A DNA stretch of 64,000 nt from Bedellia somnulentella (taxonomy: Eukaryota; Arthropoda; Insecta; Lepidoptera; Bedelliidae), in contig OY755198.1 in assembly GCA_963576735.1 (NCBI GenBank), forward strand, positions 6,324,001 through 6,388,000. The letters are read 5' to 3'. The notes under the pieces were generated by a model. That model was not told the DNA's origin. It saw nothing but the letters and a program-made list of their open reading frames with translations, and did no database searches. The position numbers and the translations under genes were made by a program. Below, in pieces: positions 53,640 through 63,463 of this stretch; the first letter of the stretch is position 1, and each line of letters opens with the position of its first letter.

Positions 53640-54835
53640 AAGTAAGTAATTATAAATTAATTACAAATAAATACGTACAAAAAAAGGCCTGGTGTTCAGA
53701 GCATCTACTTTTTGCGGGGCAAATTTAGGGCACTGTCACATGACATGACTATGTATAATTCAGCTATATGGGTTTCTTCCACGTTATAAGAACACAATGA
53801 GGTCAAGAGAATTGAAAAAAAGGAAACGAAAGCAATCCATCGATTGATACTTAGTAGGTTAGGACACATGTCTTTTTAACAAGGATACTCTACACTATGG
53901 GTGGGTCCTTAACACTCTTAGAGCCTAGCAGAGAGCGTGGCCTATTGGCAATTAAAAACGCTGACTTAGGGTTGTATCATTCAAGAAAGAATCAGAATAT
54001 AAACATATCGATAAAGGCTGTAGCCGGGTTAGGGAACAAAAAATGCCCCTGATGTCATTAACAAATAAGTACAACCTATGTATTTGTCATAATGCTCGAT
54101 AGCAATCTGCCAAGTTTTACCTCATAATAATTGACAGTTCTCAAGAAATGTCACTTCAAAGTTTTTATAAGTTTTCAAAATGTTTCAAAAACTGTTTATC
54201 CGTTTTTTCTGTAATTAACGTATGTTGTTAATGGAATGGCGAATAACAATTTTGCAAAAACCGGAGGTCTCTAGATTAACAGTAATATGGACTTTTTTGA
54301 TGTCGAATATTTCAAACATAGTTTTTTGACACTTCTCGGTCGGTGACACCAATAATTTTTTTCACCGTGATGTGACATCTTTTTCGGTACTAGTATATGT
54401 TTATCTGAAATGAATTGGATTGGAGCAACATTGTGTTTTTTTATTTTTAGTATTCTTTCCTAGTAAATCATCAAGTTATAACGTATAGCCAACGAGTTTG
54501 ATATTGATGTAAATCTACAGTATTCATTATTTATCAAAAATCATAAAGTATTAATACCGCTGAAATAACTTGGGGCATTATTTCCATTTTTATTACAAAT
54601 TCTTCTAAGTTTTTCTATCTACTGATGTTTTTACACTGTTGAAAATTTCACATGTCCCGCCAGGCATTAAAAATACATACAAATTTCAAAATAATTTCGA
54701 AGTCTTTTTATCCCTTTATGTTTTAAACATGGTAAAAATTCATGAACTACAATAAGTATAGTAATACTTATTGGACCTTGGTTACTACCCATCACTTAAA
54801 ACAATCTCTTATCTACCAAATCGGACACTTTTTTC
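53640..54835. other. No gene recognised
   Basis: AT-rich intergenic DNA. Faint SINE-B words occur near 53680-53790 (GGTGTTCAGAGCATC, TGGGTTTCTTCC). No coding frame is supported. Confidence 0.4.
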
Positions 54836-54838
54836 GCA

Positions 54839-55105
54839 GTCCGGTCTGTTCGACAGCACAGGCGAACAGAGCGGACTGATTTTTTAATGTTCTTTGACAT
54901 GAATTCCTCATGTGGGGATAATAAAAACACTCATAAATAAAAGATGTTATTAAAGGAAAGAAAAATTTCGACACTGGCGGGGTTCGAACCCGCGACCTTC
55001 GGGTACGTATACCCGAAGGTCGCGGGTTCGAACCCCGCCAGTGTCGGACTGATTTTGTCCGTTCTGTCATACCTTTATAACAAACGGTATGACAGAACGG
55101 ACTAG
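54839..55105. repeat. tRNA-like palindromic cluster
   Basis: Three hairpins in a row. The first, 54839-54880, has AGTCCG/CGGACT and CTGTTCG/CGAACAG arms. The second, 54969-55046, has perfect 37-bp arms, each a tRNA T-arm-like piece (GCGGGTTCGAACCCCGCC) joined head to head around CGTA. The third, 55057-55102, has 17-bp arms GTCCGTTCTGTCATACC/GGTATGACAGAACGGAC. The flanks CATGAATTCCTCATGTGGGG and AAAGGAAAGAAAAATTTCG match those of the other tRNA-like repeats. Confidence 0.85.
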
Positions 55106-55121
55106 ACGCTTTATGGCTAGG

Positions 55122-55397
55122 AAAATACATACATAAATATAATCACGGCTATAGGTCTCTAGAAGGGGTAGCCAGAACTAAGGGATTAGAAATTCCTCAG
55201 CCACTTTTGGAAGTTATGTGGGGTAAGGATGGTTAAATAAAGGTTGTTGGTGATGGGTCACCAAAAGCATCGCCTAAAAATCCATTAAAAGGCCCATTGG
55301 GGCTTTGACCCTCAGAGTATTGACCCTTATATATTATTATCTTACGTACACCCACTGGAAAGAACGGGGTAGTGCTATTCTAAGCCGACACTACATA
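55122..55397 (-). mobile_element. SINE-A
   Basis: Reverse-complement copy with a CATA-type tail at the left and a small duplication near GGCCCATTGGGGCTTTGACC. Confidence 0.82.
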
Positions 55398-55452
55398 GCG
55401 CAAAAATAACTAGTAGTATAAAAATCACAATAAGTTTAATACGTATTTTTGA

Positions 55453-55722
55453 TTACATAAATACATACATTTACTCACGGCTATAAATCCCTTAATGGGG
55501 TAGCCAGAGCTTTGGAATGAAAAATTTCTCAGCCACTTTAGGAAGTTGATTAGGAAAAGATGGTTATAATAAATGTTTTTGGTGACGGGTCTCCAACCAC
55601 ATCGCCCAAAAATCACTTAAGAAGCCCCCTATACCCTTAGTCGCCCCTTACGTTACCCACGTTTACCCACGGGTAGAAATGGTAAGTAATGGTAGTGTTA
55701 TTCTAAGCCGACACTACACGGC
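55453..55722 (-). mobile_element. SINE-A
   Basis: Second reverse-complement copy. It has a small internal duplication (CCCACG TTTACCCACG) near the 5' end. Confidence 0.85.
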
Positions 55723-56478
55723 AATTTTTTGATTAAGAAAAATTAAAACAACATAATACATTCGAGTCTACTAAATATATTGTTTGGAGCAGAACTGCTA
55801 TACTAATAATAATCATCGTGTATATCAGACTTCAATCCACGTGTTAGTTTCTATTCTTCTTATAACTAATGTTAGTAATTATTTAAATTTACACATAAGC
55901 ACTAAAGAATTATTAAAACTACATATTTATACAGCCTACAGTACACGAGTACTGTATGTAGAATTAAAATCACATTAAGTTTAATACGAATTTTCTATTA
56001 GGAAAAACTAATACAACATAAAACATTCGAGTCTACTATAATATTGTCTAGAGCAGAACTGCTATATTTAGAATACAATAGAATAACATAAACACAAATT
56101 TACAAAAGTAATAATATGATCAAACAGTTTACAGTGAGGTACAATTGGCGGTCTTATCGCTAAAAGCGATCTCTTCCAGATAACCTTTGGAAGGTGAGAT
56201 CGATAAATTAATTATTTGGGTAGATGCACAAAAACAAAGCCAAAAAAAAACATAATAAGATATTAAGCTTACTTAAAATTAACTTATTTAATTTAAATAG
56301 CAATATAAATATTAACCATACAAAATAATATAGATATTTAACGAATATGAACACATACATAAATAACTACATACTTTTATATACAAGCAATACAAATACC
56401 TAAATAAAATACACAAATACGTTTTAGAAATATAATAAATATATATAATTTAAAAAGTAACAGTATTACAGCGCTTCA
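55723..56478. other. No gene recognised; one dispersed-repeat copy
   Basis: Two similar segments, 55740-55800 and 55985-56055, both read AACATA...ACATTCGAGTCTACT and GAGCAGAACTGCTATA, so this is a short direct duplication about 240 bp apart. The 56135-56195 block (GGCGGTCTTATCGCTAAAAG) is related to the arms at 23470-23680. Confidence 0.5.
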
Positions 56479-57810
56479 TAATCCGGTCAATTTATACATT
56501 CAAGGTTACATAAATTCATAAGAAGCTGAAAATTGGCACAATTGTTCTAAACATGATTATAAATGAAACCTCAAAAGTCCCCATCGTTCCGAGGTGTGCT
56601 AAAAATTTTACACGAGGTCAAAGGTAAAAAAAAAATGTTTTTTGCAATTTTAAGCGAAACGGTGAGTTTTTTGCAAAATCTTTCCAGTACAAAATTGTAG
56701 ATCAGAAGATTTTCTACAAAAAAGATATCAATAATTTTTTTCCTAAAAGCCACCATTTTGAAGATATAACGCGTTGAAAAGTTCGATCATTGGTAATCTT
56801 CATACTTTGCACACGTTTCCACGCCACCTATGAGGTAGTGTACTTAGCGCGTTTTATTTTAACGTGGTATCTCCTGTAGGCCTATTCCACGGGTCTGCAG
56901 TGATTTTATTTGTTTTAAAACTATTGTAAAATATTATTGTACATATCGGTTGGTTAAAATAATGGCGGTGTAATTGAAAATGAAATGATTAATATTCCTC
57001 GTCTGATTCGCAATTTTCCAGGATTACTGTTTCTTGTCCTTCGTCTTCTTCTTGTTCTCCTTCCTGTTCTTCTTCTTTTTCTTCTATTTCACAGATCAAC
57101 TGTCCCACTAGCGATTCCTCATTGGTATCATATGAGTCTTCTAGATTAGCTGACTCAACATTAGAGCACGATCGGCCTTGGCATGCATGCCAGGGAATAA
57201 AACAGTCCAACTTTTCTGCATCCACATTTAGCATTACAACCTTTTTTACAGTTGCAAAATATTGAGTTGAGAAGTTTCTCAGGTGCTGGTGGAAGTAAAG
57301 TTAGAACTGGCTCTAATGTATTGTCGACCAACTTCCAAACCCAGCCACACTTGAACTTGGTAATATACCCGAAATAAATGTTGGTGAGCAGCTACTGAGG
57401 TGAGGTTGGAGGTAAAGAAGCTAGTTTATAACACCTTATAAGTGATGTTCATACGTGGCGTACATGTGCAAAGTATGAAGATTACCAATGATCGAACTTT
57501 TCAACGCGTTATATCTTCAAAATGGTGGCTTTTAGGAAAAAAAATATTGATATCTTTTTTGTAGAGAATTTTCTGATCTACAATTTTGTACTGGAAAGAT
57601 TTTGCGAAAAACTCACCGTTTCGCTTAAAATCGCAAAAAACTTTTTTTTTTTGACCTTTGACCCCGTGTAAAATTTTTAGCACACCTCGGAACGATGAGG
57701 ACTTTTGAGGTTTCATTTATAATCATGTTTTGAACAATTGTGCCAATTTTCAGCTTCTTATGAATTTATGTAACCTTCCTCCTTATTTTAGGCCTAAATT
57801 GACCGGACTA
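56479..57810 (-). mobile_element. 1.33-kb inverted-repeat DNA element (TCCGGTC terminus), CXC remnant
   Basis: Inverted repeats 56479-56832 and 57447-57810 match closely from the outer TAATCCGGTCAATTTA / TAAATTGACCGGACTA ends to the inner CTTCATACTTTGCACA. Between them, on the minus strand, lies a fragment of a CXC-domain protein. The outer flanks TCA (left) and TCA (right) could be a 3-bp target duplication. It shares its terminus and coding content with 60599-62575. It lies in the intergenic space between the two zinc-finger genes. Confidence 0.75.
56989..57360 (-). pseudogene. C-terminal CXC-domain protein fragment (frame-shifted)
   Basis: Upstream in one frame: CGWVWKLVDNTLEPVLTLLP, APEKLLNSIFCNCKKGCNAK, CGCRKVGL. 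One frameshift later the sequence continues as ACQGRSCSNVESANLEDS and an acidic tail (EEKEEEQEGEQEEDEGQE). This matches the end of the protein at 60950-61835 (W-W...L-P...AP...IL, CKCSKGC, CSCKKAGL, CTGHSCKN). The cysteine array is that of a tesmin/TSO1-like CXC motif. Everything N-terminal of it is missing. Confidence 0.65.
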
Positions 57811-57817
57811 TCAGTGC

Positions 57818-57823
57818 TTTATT
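57818..57823 (-). terminator. Candidate poly(A) signal of gene 2
   Basis: AATAAA on the minus strand, about 250 bases downstream of the gene 2 stop and just outside the right end of the inverted-repeat element. Confidence 0.3.
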
Positions 57824-57849
57824 ATAATGATCAGACTTAAATCTATATG

Positions 57850-58040
57850 TACTTACTAACTTATACTCACACCCATTATTCCAATTGGGGTAGGCAGAGA
57901 CTATCGATCGCCACTATGAACGATCCTGGCAAACCTCTCTAGCCTCGTTAAAATCCATCAATCTTTTCATACATGATCAAAAGTCCATGCATACTCCACT
58001 GGGAAATAATGGCGTGAGTATATGTATGTATGTATGTAGT
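57850..58040. mobile_element. RTE 3'-end fragments, opposed
   Basis: 57850-57990 is a reverse-complement RTE 3' end (CTCACACCCATTATTCC, GGTAGGCAGAGACTATCGAT). 57990-58037 is a plus-strand tail (GGGAAATAATGGCGTGAG then TATG repeats). They abut in opposite orientation. Confidence 0.65.
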
Positions 58041-58072
58041 GTTAACAACACACCTCAAAGTAAAATAACGAT

Positions 58073-58237
58073 TTAAAAGTTACATTCAACCTTCACAATC
58101 TCAAATTCGGGTAGCCTAGCTTCATTTGATTGACTTGTATTGTCAATACTATTGATGACATCACCATCAGTATCTTTTTTTGTTTGTATCTCATTCTTTT
58201 TTGGGCACGGCTCTTTTTGGTTCTGGATTTGATGCAT
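58073..58237 (-). CDS. Gene 2 last exon: C-terminal tail
   Basis: 54 codons (MHQIQNQKEPCPKKNEIQ to KVECNF) and a TAA stop at 58073-58075. Acceptor is TTGATTTCAG. There is no finger. Support is the phase fit and similarity of the tail to that of gene 1. Confidence 0.7.
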   Translation of the reverse strand: MHQIQNQKEPCPKKNEIQTKKDTDGDVINSIDNTSQSNEARLPEFEIVKVECNF

Positions 58238-61200
58238 CTGAAATCAATTTTGTTCTTGCAATAAAATACAGACTAAAGCGTTAACGCGGTATATCCCCGA
58301 AGGGGTTGGCAAAGGTACTAATAATTTTTGACATCACGTGACATCGTCACCTGGTGTTCAGAGTACCCAAGTTTTCTTGGACAGTGTACTCACGTGATAG
58401 GGGCAGGCCTATCGCCGTTTTGTACGAATACACTGGGATAAGTCATGTGGGTTCCCTCTTCGTTAACAACCATGATAAATTAACCACAGATATGACTTTA
58501 GAATAGACAAATTGGTGTAGGCCCGACCTGGGATTTGAACTCACGCCTGTGTAAATTGACGGGCGCTCGATATACCCATTAAACTATCACGGCTGTATAC
58601 AGATCAAACATACAGATGAACATTATAAAAACCAATTTAGAACCCAGAGAAGTATGAGATGATATGTGGTAAGGGATAATCACAGAAATATACATACATA
58701 AAACTCACGCCTATAAATCCCTAAAAGGGGTAGCCAGAGCTTCAGAATCAGAAAATTTTTTAGCCACTTTAGGAAGTTAAGTGAGGAAAATATTGTAAAA
58801 TAAATGTTTTTGGTGATGGGTCTCCAACCGCATTGCACCTATAAATCCCAAGGGTAACCAGCGGGCTGATTATATCTTTAGCGACCGCGATTGTGTCGCA
58901 AGTTGCAATATTGTCGCTGTCAAAAGTGTCAGATTGCATACAAATTTATGACATTGACAACGACAATCGTGCAACTTGCGACACAATCGCCACTCGCAAA
59001 AGAAACATAATCAGGGGGCAGAGCTTCAGAGCTAGAACTACTCAGCCACATTGGGAAGTTGATAGGGGACAAGATGGTAGAAATAAAGTGTCGTTGGTCT
59101 ATTATAAATTATTTATAACCACGTACAAATACTATTACTTACATCTTCTTCAATATTAACAGTTTCTTTCTTCTTAATCTTTTTTGGTCTCGGCTCCTTT
59201 AAATGTACATACTTAATGTGTTTCTGTACATCGGACTTTTGACCGAATTTCGTTTCGCACAACTCGCATGAAAACGGTTTTTCTGTCGCTTTATGCGTCT
59301 GGAATAACAAATATACATACAAAGAGCGCCCCACCCTTTTTCATGATATTCACCTAATATTAGAAATTATTTTTACTTTTGAGTTACATGTGCTCCAAAA
59401 GCGTTTTTCAGTTTTTAAAAGTGTTTTTAAATTTTTAGACATGATACATTTGAAATTATTTAATCCTGGCGACCCTAATCAGGATAATTTATTAGTAATA
59501 ATCCCCACATGAGGTTTTCATGAACAAAAAGATTTAAATTATGTGATAGTTAGGCGTTTTCAACATTTGCATTCTATCTGAAAAGGTAGACAAGTGGCCT
59601 TCCGAATTAGTTAAAAATTCGGAGGTAGGAAACGCAAAACACTACTTAAACGTGTAAAAGAAATAAAGGATAGAAGAATTTCGCACTGGCAGCCAATTGA
59701 CACGGTGGCTCAGTTGGCAGAGCGTCGGGGCGTTTACCCGAGGTCGCGGGTTCGATTCCCGCCTGTGTCGAAAATTTTCTTTCCTTTATTTATTCTTTAT
59801 TTTTTAGTGACCCTATGTGCCCCTGATTTTCGACAAGTATACAAATTTTGAATTGAATCGGTCCGTTTGAAGTGGGTCAAAATCGAGATTTAAGGAGTCG
59901 GTTACATACACACGAGTACATACAGGTGAAGCTAAAATAAGCGTGTTAAAAACTATGAAATACTTACAGCTTTGACATGTCTTATATAACTGCTCATTTC
60001 TTTAAATTTCTTTCCGCACTCTTCACACTCCTTCATCTTCCAATTACTCTTATCGTGTCGTCTCTTATGTTGTCTCACTTCGAATATACTCTTGAAAGTT
60101 TTCGTACAGATATCACAGGAGAAGTTTTTCTCTGTCAAATGACTTATCTTGTGACGGTTTAGAATAGATTGGGTCTGTTGATTAATATTATAGATCTGTT
60201 AATTATATGATACTAAAATAAACAAATTAAATATTTTAATAAAAAACCTAAATTAAATAAAACATTCGTGACAGTCCAGTCCGTCAATACAGACAGGCGT
60301 GAGTTCAAATCCCGGGTCGGGTCTACACCAATTTGTCTTTTAAAAGTCATATGTGTGGTTGTTAACGGTGAGGGAAGACATTGTGAGGAAACCCATATGG
60401 CTAAGTTGTACTTTGCCATGTGACAGTGTATTCGTACAAATGGCCACTATCACGTGAGTATACTGTCCAAGAAAAACGTGGGTATTCTTAACAGCAGGTG
60501 ACAATCGTGACGTGATGATCAGAAGCATTGGTACCTGGGACGTGAACGCTTGAGTCTTGAGAGTAAAAAAACACTTATTTATTCGGTTATACAAAAATAG
60601 TCCGGTCGACAAGTCGCAAGAAGTGAAGTTGGGTAGAAAAAGGTCGGAATTTAATGAAACTTGGAGATGTTGTTCAGGGATGGTTAATTAACATTTTGTC
60701 AAGTTTTGGACCTCGAGGACCCTGTGCAAAAAAAGGAGGGGGGAAGAACTGCAAAAATCTCGACCTTTCGTCAGTTTTTCGTCAATTACCTTTTTTTTAC
60801 ATCCTACGATAAAAGCGTACAAAAACATTTTGTAGTACGTGAAATTATCTACAATTTGAGTACTCACGTCTGTATGTCAACTCCTTACTGAGATATGGCG
60901 CTTCGCAGAAAATATTTTTTTCCGAAATTCAGCGTGAGCTAGCATCGAAGTGAAGCAAGCACATGAAGACGCCGACGTGTTGATCGTCAACACCGCCATA
61001 TCCAAAGCTAGCGAATTCGACAGCGTCATTATTATTGTTGAAGATGTGGACATACTTATTCTGTTGACAGCATTAGGTATGTCCATAAAGATCATCTATC
61101 TTAAGAAAAGTGGAAGAGGTGGTGGTCCTAGTGTCCTCTACTCACCAAGTTCCTGTTCCTTTCCTCCCAAAGATATACTTTTCCTCCACGCAGTGAGTGG

Positions 61201-62874
61201 GTGTGATACCACGTCAGCACGTGTATGGATTGGGGAAGAACAAAATTTGCAGCACCTATATGAAGAATACCGCCCTCTCTGCAGTAGTGGCTTTGTTTCT
61301 TACATCAAACGCTACTCCTCAGAAAATCAAGGACGCTGGAGAAAAGTTCCTGGTAGTAGTTTATGGAGGCAATATTGACAATGACAACCTTGACGACTTG
61401 CGGTACCGATTTGAAGGCGAAATTGGAACTAGCCCGCCTACCACAGACAAGGGACGCTGCCAATTACCACTCCTTCCGCACTTACCAGCAAGTACAAGAC
61501 AAGCGTGGTTAGGTAATGAACTTCGCCCATCAGTTTGGGGCTGGAGCCTAACCACGCGAGGGGTACTACCAATCCCCACAACGAAAAATGCTGCGCCAGA
61601 TAACATCCTCCAAATTGTTCCCTGCAAGTGCAGCAAAGGCTGTAGCACCGGAGCTTGCAGCTGCAAGAAAGCAGGTCTTAGATGCTCAGCTATGAGCAAG
61701 TACTGCACAGGCCACTCCTGCAAAAACGCCCCTGCAACTGATTTGAACGAGGAGGACTCGTCAGACATAATCGACGAATACGACGACGGCGAGGACGTCC
61801 TTAACAGCCTGATTGTGCAGGAGGACGACGAGTAATTAGAAGCAGAACCAACGGCTAAAAAATCTCGACAGGAACTGTAATGAGTACAAATGCGTACCTA
61901 CTATGTATGAGAGACCTTTCAACAATATCTCTGTTGCCTCTAGTGTATACTTTGTCAAAACCTTAATTTTGTTAAGACCATTTTTTTTTACGAAAGGACT
62001 ACTTCTTTTTTTACCTACCCTGGAACAATAATGTAGTGGAGGGAAGGAGAGGGAGAGGGAATATCGGTCTAAAAAGTAACTAATGTCAATACCAATATTA
62101 CCGACATGATATATGGTTGTTATGAAATTACAGTAGAAAATAAGCTTATGAGAATTAGGGTTAGGTGGGGAAGGGAGGGGGGATTGGGGGGGTTCAAAAT
62201 TACAGACCATAATAACAACAATTATTATTATTAAAATAAGAAATAAGGTTGGTTTCTGCTTTTTTAAGGTATTTTTACTGAATTTCGGAACATAATATTT
62301 TCTGCGAAGCGCCATATCTCAGTAAGGAATTGACATACAGACATATGTGAGTACTCAAATTGTAGATAATTTCCCCTACAACAAAATGTTTTTGAACGCT
62401 TTTGTCGTAGGATGTAAGGAAAAAAGGTATTTAACGAAAAACTGACGAAAGGTCGAGATTTTTGCAGTTCTCCCCCAAAACTTGACAAAATGTTAATTAA
62501 CCATCCCTGAACAACATATCCAAGTTTCATTAAATTCCGACCTTTTTCTATCTGAAACCACCTGTCGACCGGACTAAAACAAAATGTGGTAACATAATAA
62601 GGCTTTGTTGTGCATGAAACCTCATGTAGAAATTATATTACTCATCAATTAAGGAAAGAAAAATTCGCTATTAGCAGGGCTTGAACCCGCGTCATCCCGA
62701 TTTACGCCCCGGCCGCTCTGCCAACTGATCTACCGGGGCGTACGTTAAGCTACAAAATTTGATGTAAAATTATCTTACTTTGAAATTTTTCCCGCAGACA
62801 TCGCATTCGTTAACTTTATTTATCGAATGCTCTACTCGTTGATGCTCTATCAATATTTTTTGCGATTCAAATGG
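58073..62874 (-). CDS. C2H2 zinc-finger protein (gene 2), 3' part, four exons visible
   Basis: Partial gene running out of the window to the right. Exons on the minus strand: 62874-62779, 60174-59968, 59298-59143, 58237-58073, all GT-AG and phase 0, giving 207 residues to the stop. They encode the end of one finger (KILIEHQRVEH), four complete fingers and a C-terminal tail (VINSIDNTSQSNEARLP, VKVECNF). The last finger plus basic tail (HIKYVHLKEPRPKKIKKK) closely parallels gene 1 ([20 protein letters not shown]), and DVINSIDN parallels KVSNTIDG. It is probably a ZAD-type paralog of gene 1 in inverted, convergent arrangement; its N-terminus is not visible, so ZAD is inferred. Likely a nuclear DNA-binding regulator. 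Confidence 0.82.
58273..58594 (-). mobile_element. SINE-B
   Basis: Reverse-complement copy in the last intron of gene 2, with deletions near CACTGGGATAAGTCATGTGG. The tail repeat is absent. Confidence 0.8.
58690..58842 (-). mobile_element. SINE-A
   Basis: Reverse-complement copy, tail side ACATACATAAAACTCACG, ending at GGGTCTCCAACCGCATTGC. Confidence 0.75.
58843..59100 (-). mobile_element. SINE-A split by a small MITE
   Basis: CTATAAATCCCAAGGGTAAC up to 58860 and CAGAGCTTCAGAGCTAG from 59013 are the two parts of one reverse-complement SINE-A. Confidence 0.65.
58861..59012. mobile_element. 150-bp MITE inside a SINE-A
   Basis: Ends GGGCTGATTAT and ATAATCAGGGGG are inverted. The inner arms 58887-58916 and 58961-58990 (GCGATTGTGTCGCAAGTTGC and its complement) are near-perfect 30-bp inverted repeats. 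Confidence 0.75.
59143..59298 (-). CDS. Gene 2 exon: last finger and basic tail
   Basis: 52 codons. TH completes the previous finger, TEKPFSC is a classic linker, CELCETKFGQKSDVQKHIKY VH is the last finger, then a lysine-rich stretch (PRPKKIKKKE). Acceptor TTATTCCAG, donor GAAGAT|GTAAGT. Confidence 0.85.
59500..59790 (+). mobile_element. tRNA-like SINE head
   Basis: The tRNA-like block at 59699-59771 folds well: acceptor GACACGG/CTGTGTC, D arm, a 5-bp anticodon stem TCGGG/CCCGA with loop GCGTTTA, and T arm GCGGG/CCCGC with TTCGATT. Position 33 is C instead of U, which argues against a working tRNA. The CCCCACATGAGGTTTTCATG word at 59503-59522 and the CTTTCCTTTATTTATT tail are the family flanks. 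Confidence 0.65.
59968..60174 (-). CDS. Gene 2 exon: three fingers
   Basis: 69 codons. TQSILNRHKISH completes a finger begun in the upstream exon; CDICTKTFKSIFEVRQHKRR H is complete; CEECGKKFKEMSSYIRH is closed by the next exon. LTEKNFSC is the linker. Acceptor ATTAATCAACAG, donor AAAGCT|GTAAGT. Confidence 0.85.
60262..60560 (+). mobile_element. SINE-B, diverged
   Basis: The head is damaged (GTGACAGTCCAGTCCG), the B-box area is GAGTTCAAATCCCGGG, and the body includes ACACCAATTTGTCTTTT and GTGTATTCGTACAAA. The 3' end stops at GACGTGAACGC. Confidence 0.75.
60599..62575 (+). mobile_element. 2.0-kb inverted-repeat DNA element (AGTCCGGTC terminus) with CXC protein
   Basis: Ends AGTCCGGTCGACA and TGTCGACCGGACT. 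The inverted repeats run about 60599-60932 and 62279-62575 and share CATCCTACGA-AAAGCGT, GAGTACTCAC and ATATCTCAGTAAGGA-type blocks. The left repeat has an extra purine-rich segment near 60708-60745. The interior carries a frame-shifted coding region on the plus strand. Flanking AAA on both sides could be a 3-bp duplication. It lies in an intron of gene 2. Confidence 0.82.
60950..61835 (+). pseudogene. PIN/XPG-like plus CXC-domain protein, N-truncated, frame-shifted
   Basis: First frame (60950-about 61220): AHEDADVLIVNTAISKASE, VIIIVEDVDILILLTALG, ILFLHAVSGCDTTSA. The spaced acidic residues and GCD motif resemble PIN/XPG-type nucleases; that is a resemblance, not proof. After a frameshift near 61215, a second frame (to 61835) continues with VYGLGKNKI and YGGNIDNDNLDDLRY, then another shift around 61440-61500. 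It continues with TRQAWLGNELRPSVWGWSL and ends in a CXC-type cysteine array (PCKCSKGCSTGACSCKKAGL then CSAMSKYCTGHSCKN) and an acidic tail (DIIDEYDDGEDV). The N-terminal half expected for the family is absent, so the element is non-autonomous. Confidence 0.65.
62600..62745 (-). mobile_element. tRNA-like SINE head
   Basis: On the minus strand it reads GTAGATCAGTTGGCAGAGC (A-box region) and GCGGGTTCAAGCCCTGC (B-box/T-arm region). CATGAAACCTCATGTAG at 62614-62630 and AAGGAAAGAAAAATTCG are the family flanks. The acceptor ends do not pair, so it is not a tRNA gene. Confidence 0.6.
62779..62874 (-). CDS. Gene 2 first visible exon: finger boundary
   Basis: 32 codons: PFESQKILIEHQRVEH ends one finger whose cysteines are in an exon outside the window, and CDVCGKNFK begins the next. 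Acceptor TTTTTTTTCCAG, donor TTCAAA|GTAAGA. Confidence 0.8.
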
Positions 62875-62986
62875 CTGGAAAAAAAATATAGTTTAATTAA
62901 TAATAAGTAGGTGGGCTATAAAGCTTCACATCCAGGAAATTGGAGCGAAGCTGAACAAAATTAAAGAGATAGCAGATAGAAGAGAT

Positions 62987-63232
62987 TGCCGTGTAGTGCC
63001 GGCTTAGAATGTCGCTACCCCTTCCTACCCACGGGTGTCGTAAGAAGCGACTAAGGGTATTGGGGCTTTTTATTGGATTTTTGGGCGATGCGGTTGGAGA
63101 CCCATCACCAAAAACCTTTATTTTACTATCTTTTCCCCACATAACTTCCAAAAGTGGCTGAGGAATTTATAATTCCTTGGCTCTGGCTACCCCTTCTAGG
63201 GAATTACAGCCGTGAGTATATGTATGTATAGC
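62987..63232 (+). mobile_element. SINE-A, full length
   Basis: TGCCGTGTAGTGCCGGC start, GGTTGGAGACCCATCACC, and CAGCCGTGAGTATATG with a TATG tail. One of the best-preserved copies. Confidence 0.9.
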
Positions 63233-63289
63233 AGAATTGTTTACAATAGTTTCCCATTGATTTACATTGGAAACTTTAAAGTATGACCA

Positions 63290-63445
63290 TTCCTCAATAG
63301 TAACATTTAATCTGATCTCCACGACAATCCTTGATGCCTTTGACCATTATGCAAAATTTGGTTGAGGTCGGATATACCGTTTAGTAGGAGTTAGGTTTCA
63401 TGGAAATACAAAAGTCGGGGGTAAATGGAGATTCACTCGCTACGC
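63290..63445 (+). repeat. Dispersed repeat related to 39370-39680
   Basis: GACCATTATGCAAAATTTGG, TTTAGTAGGAGTTAGG and AAGTCGGGGGTAAATGGAG words follow those at 39590-39670. A SINE-A follows in both places. Confidence 0.4.
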
Positions 63446-63463
63446 TCAATTGAATATATTCGG

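Noticed and set aside
59699..59771. Possible functional tRNA gene (cloverleaf)
   Set aside because: It folds well, but position 33 is C, the closest relative at 8838 has an 8-nt anticodon loop, and both carry the same repeat flanks, so these are SINE heads.
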